Both the position numbers and the translations under genes were made by a program. Shown piece by piece: positions 23,362 to 30,555 of a DNA stretch of 64,000 bases. Each line of letters starts with the position of its first letter. Position 1 is the stretch's first letter. The notes under the pieces are model-generated. The model did no database searches and was not told the DNA's origin. It saw nothing but the letters and a program-made list of their open reading frames with translations. Source of the DNA: Streptomyces guryensis (GTDB lineage: Bacteria > Actinomycetota > Actinomycetes > Streptomycetales > Streptomycetaceae); contig NZ_JAJSBI010000002.1 in the NCBI RefSeq assembly GCF_021261325.1, positions 434,001 through 498,000 on the forward strand, in the 5' to 3' direction.

Positions 23362-24846
23362 ATGCCCGACCTGCCGACCCCGAAGGACGCCGCCGAGGCC
23401 GCGCTGTTCTCCGAGTGCTGGGACGCGGTGCTGTCCTACGCCGATCTGTGTACGGCCGGCGCCGCCGCGGCCACTCAGCTGGCCACGGAGGCGTTCGCGC
23501 TCGGTATCCGCGGGGTCCGCGCCGCCGGAACCGGAAGCGCCCGGAGCAGCGGCCGCCGCTCGCCCCGGCTCCCCGTGATCCCCCTGCTGCTGACCGCCGT
23601 ACGCACCACGGCGGCGGCCTGGGAGACCGGCGGACAGGGGGACGACCTCGACCCCGACCTGCGCCTGTGGCTCAACTCGGACAAGGCCGCCCGCTACACC
23701 GGGCCCCCGCTGCGCCGCCCGATCGCCCTGCGCGGCCTGCGCGATCTGCAAGAGGCGGATGCGGCGCTGCTGTGGCTGGCCGAGGTGGAGGCGCTGCCGC
23801 GGTCCGTGGTGGCCCGTCGGCTCGGCCTCGACCCGGCCCTCGTGGGCGAGGAACTCGACCAGGTGCGGGGCCTGTTCAGGGACCGCTGCCACCGCAACCA
23901 TCTCGACACGCCGATGGACGCGCGGTGCCGCAGTTATGCCCGGCTCCTCGACGCGATCACCAGGTCGCCCGGCGCGGACATCCCGCCCGACCTCTCGCGG
24001 CACCTCGCCACGTGTGTGGACTGCGCGGAGGCCGCCGCCTGTCTGCGTCCGCAGGGCGGCGGGCTGCCCGCCGCCCTGGCCGGCGGGGTGATCGGCTGGG
24101 GCGGCCTCGCCTACCTGGAGCGCCGCCGCCGGGCGGCCGAGGTCCGTCTCGGCGCCGGGCGACCCGAGGCGGGAGACGGGGAGAGCCGCGAACCGAGGAC
24201 CGGCGCCGACCGCGCACGCGTCATCCGCGGCGGGCTCCTCGTGGCCGCCGTCATGGTGTCGCTCCTGGCGCTGGCCACATCGATGATGCCGTTCGGCGGC
24301 ACCGACAACGATGCCGCGAGCGCCGACGCGCCGACCGACAGCAGCCCGGTGGCGGCCCCGCGGTCGTCCCTGCCGTCCCTGCCGTCAGCCACGCCGTCGC
24401 CGAAGAGCGCCTCCCCGACCCCCTCCGCCACTCCGAAGAAGCCCGGCGGGGGCAAGAACTCCGACCCGGAACCCCAGGGCACCACCTCGACCACGGCGAG
24501 CAGCGCCGCGGATCCCGGCAGGAGCGCGGCCGCCACCTGCGAGGCCACCTACCACCTGGACAACCAGTGGACCGACGGCTTCCAGGCCACCGTCACCGTC
24601 ACCACCGCCGACGCCCTCGACAACTGGCGCGTCGCCTGGTCCTTCCGGGACGGCCAGAAGGTCGGGCAGATGTGGGACGCGAGCGTCTCCCAGAGCGGCT
24701 CCCGGGTGACCGCGACCGCCGCCGACTACAACAGGGCGGTCCCCGCCGACGGCACGATCACCTTCGGCTTCCTGGGATCCTGGCAGGGCAGGAACTCCTC
24801 CCCGTACGACTTCACCCTCAACGGGCGGGCCTGCGGGAAGAGTTGA
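23362..24846 (+). CDS. membrane protein: sigma-like/zinc-finger N-part, one TM helix, outer CBM2 domain
   Basis: 494 residues, ATG after AGGAG. About residues 128-170 (DLQEADAALLWLAEVEALPRSVVARRLGLD) look like the helix-turn-helix of sigma region 4. RHLATCVDCAEAA holds His214-x3-Cys218-x2-Cys221, the zinc motif of ZAS anti-sigma factors. A single membrane helix spans about 288-309. A Ser/Thr/Pro-rich linker (about 315-385) leads to a C-terminal type 2 carbohydrate-binding module (about 392-492). It has Cys393 and Cys491 as the expected disulphide and Trp403, Trp422, Trp426 and Trp474 as typical aromatic residues. It looks like a sensor that binds cellulose or cell-surface glycan outside and acts on transcription inside, but this is inference. 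Confidence 0.8.
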   Translation: MPDLPTPKDAAEAALFSECWDAVLSYADLCTAGAAAATQLATEAFALGIRGVRAAGTGSARSSGRRSPRLPVIPLLLTAVRTTAAAWETGGQGDDLDPDLRLWLNSDKAARYTGPPLRRPIALRGLRDLQEADAALLWLAEVEALPRSVVARRLGLDPALVGEELDQVRGLFRDRCHRNHLDTPMDARCRSYARLLDAITRSPGADIPPDLSRHLATCVDCAEAAACLRPQGGGLPAALAGGVIGWGGLAYLERRRRAAEVRLGAGRPEAGDGESREPRTGADRARVIRGGLLVAAVMVSLLALATSMMPFGGTDNDAASADAPTDSSPVAAPRSSLPSLPSATPSPKSASPTPSATPKKPGGGKNSDPEPQGTTSTTASSAADPGRSAAATCEATYHLDNQWTDGFQATVTVTTADALDNWRVAWSFRDGQKVGQMWDASVSQSGSRVTATAADYNRAVPADGTITFGFLGSWQGRNSSPYDFTLNGRACGKS

Positions 24847-24873
24847 AGTCGTACTGTCCCTGACAGGCGCTGC

Positions 24874-24905
24874 GACCGGGTGAACTCGGCCGAGTCCACC
24901 CGGTC
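24874..24905. terminator. bidirectional terminator palindrome
   Basis: A 32-base sequence with 15 of 16 bases pairing around its centre lies between two convergent stops (24846 and 24922). It can serve both genes. Confidence 0.75.
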
Positions 24906-24921
24906 GTTCGGTGCTGCCCGG

Positions 24922-25929
24922 TCAGCAGCCCGACTTGTAGAAGTACTTGCCGACCGACGGGTCGTTCATGTTCGCCTTGGTGATGGCGACCATGTTGGTG
25001 CCGATCGACTTCTGGACGGACTTGCCCTCGAAGGCGGCCGCCAACTGGTCGACGGCCTCCCTGCCGATCGACGCCGGGTCCTGGGCGACCAGGACCTGGA
25101 GGGTGCCCGCCTTGAGCGAGGCCACCTCGTCGGGCTCGGCGTCGAAGGCGGCCACCTTCACCGCGCCCTCCTTGCCGGCCTGCTTGAGGCCGGTGGCGAT
25201 CCCCTGCCCGGTGTTGGTGTTGCCCGCGAAGACACCGCCGAGATCGGGGTGGGCGGCGAGCGTCGACTGGATCTGCGAGGCGGCGGTGGCCGGCAGGTCG
25301 TTGTCGTAGAGCGTGGACAGCATCTTGATCTTCGGGTACTTCTTCATCTCCTCCGTGAAGCCCTTGATCCGGGCGTCAGTTGTCGAGACACCGGGCTTGA
25401 CGCTGATCACGATGGCCGAGCCCTTCTCGCCCATCAGCTTGGCGAGCGCGTCGGCGGCGACCCGGCCGCCCTTCTCGTTGTCGGACGAGATACGGGTGAT
25501 GCCGATCGAGTCGTCCGTGACCGTGGTGTCCACCAGCGCGACCTTGGTGCCGGCCGACTGGATCTGCTTCAGCGACGGCGTGAGCGCGCTGGTGTCCACC
25601 GGCGAGATCAGCAGGCCGTCCGGCCGGGAGGCCGCCACCGAGTCCAGGAGCGGGCGCTGCACCGACACGTCCCACTGCGCGGAACCGTCCGCGCCGAAGT
25701 CCATGCCCTTGGCCTTCGCCTCCGTCTTCGCCGCGCAGGTCATGGTGATGTAGAAGGGGTCGCTCTTCACGCCGGTGATCAGCCGCACCTTCTTGTGCGC
25801 GGCCCCGCCGGACGACCCCGAGCCGCCACCGCTGGACGAACTGCACGCGGCGGCCCCGGTGAGGGCCAGTACGGTACCCGCGGCGACCAGTGCGCTGCGC
25901 CTGCTGCGAATGCTCATCATCGAGAACAT
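24922..25929 (-). CDS. ribose-type ABC substrate-binding lipoprotein
   Basis: 335 residues from the ATG at 25929, which follows AAGGAG with an 8-base gap. The N-terminus (RSRRSALVAAGTVLALTGAAACS) is a lipoprotein signal, with the lipobox Cys at about residue 29. The mature part has the type I periplasmic-binding fold of RbsB relatives: DGLLISPVDTSALTPSLKQ, VALVDTTVTDD, ISSDNEKGGRVAADAL, GVFAGNTNTGQGIATGLKQAG and VKVAAFDAEPDEVASLKAG. Such proteins bind a monosaccharide between two lobes. It is the last gene of the permease/ATPase operon on the minus strand, 12 bases after the permease. The sugar is unknown. Confidence 0.92.
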   Translation of the reverse strand: MFSMMSIRSRRSALVAAGTVLALTGAAACSSSSGGGSGSSGGAAHKKVRLITGVKSDPFYITMTCAAKTEAKAKGMDFGADGSAQWDVSVQRPLLDSVAASRPDGLLISPVDTSALTPSLKQIQSAGTKVALVDTTVTDDSIGITRISSDNEKGGRVAADALAKLMGEKGSAIVISVKPGVSTTDARIKGFTEEMKKYPKIKMLSTLYDNDLPATAASQIQSTLAAHPDLGGVFAGNTNTGQGIATGLKQAGKEGAVKVAAFDAEPDEVASLKAGTLQVLVAQDPASIGREAVDQLAAAFEGKSVQKSIGTNMVAITKANMNDPSVGKYFYKSGC

Positions 25930-25941
25930 CCAGACATCTCC

Positions 25942-27006
25942 TTAAGCTTGCTCTCGGGTCTTCCTGCGCATCTGGTCGACGTAGACGGCCGCGACGAGCA
26001 CGACGCCCACCGCGACGTCCTGCCAGTACTGCTGAACGCCGATGACGATCAGTCCGGTGGTGAGCACGGCCGGGATGAACACACCGATGACGGTGCCCAG
26101 CACGGATCCGCGCCCGCCGAAGAGGCTGGTGCCGCCGAGCACCACGGCGGTGATCACCTTCAGGTTGTCGGTGGAGTGCCCGGCGATCGAGGTGGTGCCG
26201 TACGAGGCCAGCCACATCACCGCGCCCAGCCCGGCCAGCAGGCCCATCAACCCGTAGACCGTCACCAGGTGCCGCCCCACGCCGACTCCCGCACGTCGCA
26301 CGGCAGTGGGGTTGGAGCCGATCGCCAGGGTGTGCGTGCCGAACCTCGTCGCGCCCAGCACCAGGCCGAACACGGCGGTGACCACCGCGGCGAGCACCAC
26401 CAGCCACGGAATGCCGAGCACCTTGCCGAAGCCGAGGCTGTTCTGCAGATGCGTGGCCGCCGCACCGGCCGGGTCCTGGCCGCCGGTGGCGAGTTCGGCG
26501 ATCCCCAGCGCGGCCCCCAGACCGCCGAGCGTCACGATCAGCGGCGGCACCTTCCCGGTCGCCACCACCGCGCCTTGCAGTACGCCCCAACCGGCGCCCA
26601 CGGCAAGGGCGATGACCACACAGACAGCGACCGTGCCCCAGCCCGCGTCCGGCCCGCCGTGGTGGATGTTGTACTCGCCCGCGGCCACCGCGGCCAGCAC
26701 CAGCACCGAACCGATGGACAGATCGATCCCGGCCGTGATGATCACGAACGTCATGCCGACGCCGAGCACCAGGTAGATGGCCGCGTTCACGGCGATCTGC
26801 GTGAGGTCGTACTGGGTGAAGAACTTGCCCGGCGCGGCGATGGTGAAGAACGCGACCAGCACCACGAGGATCACGAAGGTCCACAGTTCGCCGATGCCGG
26901 CCGCCCGTCGCAGCCAGTCGGGTACGGCCGTGCGGGTACCGCCCGGCGCGGGCGGGTCCTGCTGCTGTGCCGCGGCCGGCCGGACTTCCTTGCTGTCGGC
27001 GGTCAT
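25942..27006 (-). CDS. ribose-type ABC permease (RbsC/FrcC-like)
   Basis: 354 residues from the ATG at 27006, whose first bases overlap the ATPase stop as ATGA. About ten membrane segments. The BPD_transp_2 signature is present in FVIITAGIDLSIGSVLVLAAVAAGE (the G-x-D-L-S-x-G-S piece) and in TDNLKVITAVVLGGTSLFGGRGSVLGTVIG, both conserved in RbsC relatives. It pairs with the single-domain ATPase upstream and the binding protein downstream. Two copies form the channel. The hydrophilic N-terminal 40 residues are Pro/Ala-rich and variable. Confidence 0.92.
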   Translation of the reverse strand: MTADSKEVRPAAAQQQDPPAPGGTRTAVPDWLRRAAGIGELWTFVILVVLVAFFTIAAPGKFFTQYDLTQIAVNAAIYLVLGVGMTFVIITAGIDLSIGSVLVLAAVAAGEYNIHHGGPDAGWGTVAVCVVIALAVGAGWGVLQGAVVATGKVPPLIVTLGGLGAALGIAELATGGQDPAGAAATHLQNSLGFGKVLGIPWLVVLAAVVTAVFGLVLGATRFGTHTLAIGSNPTAVRRAGVGVGRHLVTVYGLMGLLAGLGAVMWLASYGTTSIAGHSTDNLKVITAVVLGGTSLFGGRGSVLGTVIGVFIPAVLTTGLIVIGVQQYWQDVAVGVVLVAAVYVDQMRRKTREQA

Positions 27007-27809
27007 CGCCCGTCCTCCGCTTTCCTCAAGGACCCGTTCTGCCGGGCGGGTTCGTCCAGCGATCCGGTCATGGCCCCGACCAGCTCCTCGATCGTCGTGT
27101 CCGCCGCGGTGAACGAGGCGACCCGTCGGCCGAGCCGCAGCACCTCCACCCGGTCCGAGACCGACAGCACCTCGGGCATGTTGTGACTGATCAGCACGAC
27201 ACAGATGCCCCGGTCGGCGACCCTGCGCACGGTGTCCAGGACCCGGGCGCGCTGTACGACGCCCAGCGCGGCCGTCGGCTCGTCCATGAAGATGACCTTG
27301 TTCGCGAACGCGACCGCACGCGCCACGGCCACCGACTGTCGTTGACCGCCGGACAACGTTGTCACAGGAGCCGTCACATCATTCAGTTCGACGCCCAGCT
27401 CGGCGAACGCCCTGACCGCCTCGCGCCGCATCGCGGGACGGTCGAGCACCCCCAGGCGGCCGAGCAGCCCGCCGCGCACGACCTCCCTGCCCAGATACAG
27501 ATTGGACGCCGCGTCCAGATCCGGCGCGAGCGACAGATCCTGGTAGACGGTCTCGAGTCCGTGCCGCTGGGCGTCCATCGGGCCGCCGAACCGGACCGCC
27601 TGCCCCTCCACCCGCACCTCGCCCTCGTCGGGTGCGAGCACTCCCGACAGGACGTTCACCAGAGTCGACTTGCCTGCTCCGTTGTCGCCGATCAGGGCGA
27701 CGACCTCGCCCGCGTACGCCGTGAAGTCGGCGCCCTGCAGCGCCTGGACGTGACCGAAACGCTTGACCACACCGTGTGCCGCGAGAAGTGGTTCCCTTGC
27801 AGAGGCCAT
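27003..27809 (-). CDS. ribose-type ABC ATPase, single nucleotide domain (FrcA-like)
   Basis: 268 residues from the ATG at 27809, which has GAAGG 6 bases upstream; the frame extends upstream to 27875 into the regulatory region and is not used. Motifs: Walker A GDNGAGKST, Q-loop in YQDLSLAPDLD, signature LSGGQRQSVAVARA, Walker B VIFMDEPTAAL and H-loop ISHNMPEV. RbsA proteins usually carry two fused ATPase domains. Here there is only one, as in fructose-type FrcA, so the transporter must use a homodimer. It is the first gene of the operon and divergent from a LacI regulator. Confidence 0.92.
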   Translation of the reverse strand: MASAREPLLAAHGVVKRFGHVQALQGADFTAYAGEVVALIGDNGAGKSTLVNVLSGVLAPDEGEVRVEGQAVRFGGPMDAQRHGLETVYQDLSLAPDLDAASNLYLGREVVRGGLLGRLGVLDRPAMRREAVRAFAELGVELNDVTAPVTTLSGGQRQSVAVARAVAFANKVIFMDEPTAALGVVQRARVLDTVRRVADRGICVVLISHNMPEVLSVSDRVEVLRLGRRVASFTAADTTIEELVGAMTGSLDEPARQNGSLRKAEDGR

Positions 27810-27828
27810 GTTGTGCCTTCGCGTTGGT

Positions 27829-27840
27829 ATCGTTAACAGT
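27829..27840. promoter_or_regulatory. candidate LacI-type operator
   Basis: ATCGTTAACAGT, with a palindromic GTTAAC core next to CG, lies 20 bases before the ATPase start and 115 bases before the divergent LacI gene. The position suits repression of the importer operon. Only the sequence and position support it. Confidence 0.45.
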
Positions 27841-27954
27841 TCGTCGATTCTGGGAGCCCCATGAGTGGGCGTCAAGGCTCGTGTGTGAACCGGATCTCAA
27901 AGGTTGCACCCACGCCCCGGAGCTGCCCGCCCGACTGCCGAGGAGGACTGCGGC

Positions 27955-28971
27955 ATGGTCGGCCGCCCCACGATGAAGGACGTCGCCGCCGAGGCGGGCG
28001 TCAGCGCGATGACGGTGTCCCGCGTGGTCAACGGCGAGGGGAGCGTGGCACCGCGGACCGCCGCGAGAGTCGAGGCCGCCGTCCGCAAACTGGGCTACCA
28101 GCGCGACGAGTTGGCGCGCCAGCTGCGCCGCGCGGACCAACCGAGCCGGACCATAGGCCTGTTGGTCGACAACGTTGCCGACCCCTTCATGGCCGCCGTC
28201 GCCTCCGCCGCCGAGGACGTCGCCCGCCGGCGCGGCAGCATGGTGCTGATCGGCTCCAGCCGCGCCGACCCGCGCCGGGAGCGCGAGGTCGTCGCCGCCT
28301 TCACCGCCCGCCGAGTCGACGGTCTCATCCTCACGCCGGCCGCGGGCAGCCACCGTTTCCTGCGCCCGGCCCAGGTGCAGGGCACCAAGATCGTCTGCGT
28401 GGACCGGGCGGCGTCCGGCCTGGCGGCGGACACCGTCGTGGTGGACAACTCCGCCGCGGTCGAGGAGGCCGTACGGCACCTGATCGCGCACGGCCACCGC
28501 CGCATCGGCTACCTCGGTGGCCGGCAGGACATCTGGACCAACGGCGAGCGCCACCGGGGCTACCGGGCTGCACTCCGGGCCGCGGGCATCGCCGCCGACC
28601 CCCGGCTCATCCGCCACGGCCTGCGCTCGGCGCCGTCCGCCGCCGAGGCCGTCACGGCCCTCCTCGCCTCCGCCGGGCCGCCCACCGCCCTGCTCGCCGG
28701 CCACGAGAACCTCGCCGTCGGCGCGCTGATGGTCCTGCCGCCCGGGATCGCCTTCATCGCCTTCGACGACTTCCCGCTCGCCGAGCGGCTGACGCCGCCG
28801 GTCACCGTCATCGCCCAGGACCCCGTCGCGCTCGCCACCACGGCCGCGGACGTACTGTTCGCCCGCATCCACGGCGACACCTCGCCGCCCCGCACCGTCG
28901 TCCTGCCGACGGAACTGATCAGGCGGGGGTCGGGGGAGGTGCCGGGGCCCTTCGCCGAACAGGGCCGTTGA
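27955..28971 (+). CDS. LacI family transcriptional regulator
   Basis: 338 residues from the ATG at 27955, with AGGAGGA 7 bases upstream. The helix-turn-helix TMKDVAAEAGVSAMTVSRVVNGEG lies at about residues 7-30, followed by the hinge VRKLGYQRDELARQLR. The remainder is a sugar-binding fold: TIGLLVDNVADPFMAAVASAAED, VDGLILTP, KIVCVDRAASGLAADTVVVDN, GHRRIGYLGGRQDIWT and GIAFIAFDDFPLAERLTPPVTVI. It is divergent from the ribose-type importer operon and should repress it until its sugar is present. Confidence 0.92.
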   Translation: MVGRPTMKDVAAEAGVSAMTVSRVVNGEGSVAPRTAARVEAAVRKLGYQRDELARQLRRADQPSRTIGLLVDNVADPFMAAVASAAEDVARRRGSMVLIGSSRADPRREREVVAAFTARRVDGLILTPAAGSHRFLRPAQVQGTKIVCVDRAASGLAADTVVVDNSAAVEEAVRHLIAHGHRRIGYLGGRQDIWTNGERHRGYRAALRAAGIAADPRLIRHGLRSAPSAAEAVTALLASAGPPTALLAGHENLAVGALMVLPPGIAFIAFDDFPLAERLTPPVTVIAQDPVALATTAADVLFARIHGDTSPPRTVVLPTELIRRGSGEVPGPFAEQGR

Positions 28972-28998
28972 GCGGGTAGGGGGCTGCCGAAAGGCTGC

Positions 28999-29040
28999 CG
29001 GAATATTCCGTGGCGCCCGGCGGACGTACGGCTCTATGGT
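28999..29040 (+). promoter_or_regulatory. 12-bp palindrome and -10 box before a small ORF
   Basis: CGGAATATTCCG (28999-29010) is a perfect palindrome, and TATGGT (29035-29040) fits a -10 box. The -35 would fall at about 29011-29016 next to the palindrome, so a bound regulator could block or recruit polymerase there. Downstream lie the small ORF at 29103 and rsgA. Confidence 0.4.
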
Positions 29041-29102
29041 GAGTGAGCGGTGGCCGGTGGCCGCCGCTGTCGAACGAGTGCGGAACCGGGAGGTGTTGAC
29101 CG

Positions 29103-29171
29103 ATGGCTGTCTTTGCGACGAGCGCTGCCCGCATCCAGATCATCAAGTCCACCTCCGTGGCCACCGGCTGA
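29103..29171 (+). CDS. putative 22-residue peptide upstream of rsgA
   Basis: An ATG sits exactly 7 bases after GGGAGGTG (29088-29095), one of the best ribosome sites in the window. It encodes MAVFATSAARIQIIKSTSVA plus TG and stops with TGA at 29169-29171. rsgA starts 49 bases later. The peptide has no signal, no Cys and no run of a single regulatory codon that would suggest attenuation. It could be a true small protein, or a leader that affects rsgA. I do not recognise it. Confidence 0.4.
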   Translation: MAVFATSAARIQIIKSTSVATG

Positions 29172-29220
29172 CCTCAACCTCGACTTCTTTCGCCGGGGCC
29201 GCCCTTGTGAAGGGTCTCCC

Positions 29221-30318
29221 TTGACTTCCAGCTCAGCTTCCCCTGTTTTCTCCGCGCTCGCTCCCTACGGCTGGGACGACGCATGGGCGGACGAGTTCGC
29301 CCCCCACGAGCCCGAGGGGCTCCTGCCCGGACGTGTGATCCGGGTCGACCGCGGCCAGTGCGACGTGGTCACCGCCGACGGCGTCCTGCGGGCCGACACC
29401 GCGTTCGTCACCCCGCACGACCCGCTGCGGGTCGTGTGCACCGGCGACTGGGTCGCCGTCGAACCCGGCGGCAACCCGCGCTACGTACGGACGTATCTGC
29501 CGCGCCGTACCGCCTTCGTGCGCTCCACCTCCTCCAAGCGGTCCGAGGGGCAGATCCTCGCCGCCAACGTCGACCACGCCGTCGTCGCCGTGTCCCTCGC
29601 CGTCGAACTCGACCTCGGCCGCATCGAACGCTTCCTGGCCCTGGCCTGGGAGTCGGGCGCGCAGCCGCTGGTCGTGCTCACCAAGGCCGACCTGGTGCCG
29701 GATGCGGTGACGCGTGCGCATCTCGTCCAGGACGTCGAGCTGTCGGCGCCGGGCGTGACCGTGCTGACGGTCAGTGCCGTGGAGGGGGACGGGCTCGACG
29801 TCCTCGTCGGACTGGTCTCCGGCGGCACGTCCGTGCTGCTCGGGCAGTCCGGTGCGGGCAAGTCGACTCTCGCGAACGCCCTCCTGGGCGAGGACGTGCT
29901 GGAGGTGCAGGCCGCGCGGGACAGCGACGGCAAGGGGCGTCATACGACGACCACCCGCAACCTGCTCGCGCTGCCCGGCGGGGGTGTCCTCATCGACACA
30001 CCAGGGCTCAGGGGCGTCGGCCTCTGGGACGCCGAGACCGGGGTCGGCCAGGTGTTCTCCGAGATCGAGGAACTGGCCGAGCGGTGCCGCTTCCACGACT
30101 GCGCGCATGACGCGGAGCCGGGGTGTGCGGTGCGGGATGCTGCCGCGAGCGGCGAGTTGTCGCACCGGCGGCTGGAGAGTTACCGCAAGCTGATGCGGGA
30201 GAACCAGTGGATCGTGGCGAAGACCGATGCGAGGGTCCGTGCGGAGCTCAGGCGGGAGTGGAAGCGGAAGGGGGCCGTGGGACGGGCGGCCATGGAGCTG
30301 AAGCGGGGGCGGCGCTAG
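29221..30318 (+). CDS. rsgA: ribosome small-subunit maturation GTPase RsgA
   Basis: 365 residues from the TTG at 29221, with GAAGGG 6 bases upstream. RsgA is a circularly permuted GTPase that checks late 30S subunit assembly. The permuted motif order is visible: an N-terminal OB fold (GRVIRVDRGQCDVVTADG, VCTGDWVAVEPGG), then G4 TKAD at 154-157, G1 GQSGAGKS at 208-215, and G3 DTPG at 259-262. The C-terminal zinc knuckle has Cys289, Cys294, His296 and Cys302 (CRFHDCAHDAEPGC). No ATG lies close to the OB fold. A longer frame to 29050 exists but would include the small ORF region. Confidence 0.93.
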   Translation: MTSSSASPVFSALAPYGWDDAWADEFAPHEPEGLLPGRVIRVDRGQCDVVTADGVLRADTAFVTPHDPLRVVCTGDWVAVEPGGNPRYVRTYLPRRTAFVRSTSSKRSEGQILAANVDHAVVAVSLAVELDLGRIERFLALAWESGAQPLVVLTKADLVPDAVTRAHLVQDVELSAPGVTVLTVSAVEGDGLDVLVGLVSGGTSVLLGQSGAGKSTLANALLGEDVLEVQAARDSDGKGRHTTTTRNLLALPGGGVLIDTPGLRGVGLWDAETGVGQVFSEIEELAERCRFHDCAHDAEPGCAVRDAAASGELSHRRLESYRKLMRENQWIVAKTDARVRAELRREWKRKGAVGRAAMELKRGRR

Positions 30319-30338
30319 AGGTGCCGGGGGCGCTGTCT

Positions 30339-30354
30339 GGGGGCTGCCGCCCCC
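30339..30354 (+). terminator. GC stem-loop after rsgA
   Basis: GGGGGC-TGCC-GCCCCC forms a tight hairpin 21 bases after the rsgA stop. It is part of the GC-rich intergenic element that continues to about 30456. Confidence 0.6.
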
Positions 30355-30391
30355 GGCCCCCGCTGTCGGCCTGAACGGCCTCGTCCTCAAA

Positions 30392-30456
30392 CGCCGGACG
30401 GGCTGGGATGGGCCGATGTGGCCTCGTGCGTGCGCCGGACGGGCTGGGATGGGCCG
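30392..30456. repeat. two copies of a Streptomyces-type intergenic repeat
   Basis: A 24-base sequence beginning CGCCGGACGGGCTGGGATG occurs perfectly at 30392-30415 and 30433-30456, start to start 41 bases. From memory, the stretch TCAAACGCCGGACGGGCTG, present at the first copy, is a dispersed extragenic motif in many Streptomyces genomes. No gene is seen between 30319 and 30555. Confidence 0.6.
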
Positions 30457-30555
30457 GCCTTGTGCGTGCACGCCGCTGGTGCCGCGTCCCGTCATCGCGT
30501 ACTTCACGTCCGATTTCCGCTAGCCCCGAGGTCCGGGCCGGCGGAGACTGGATGC

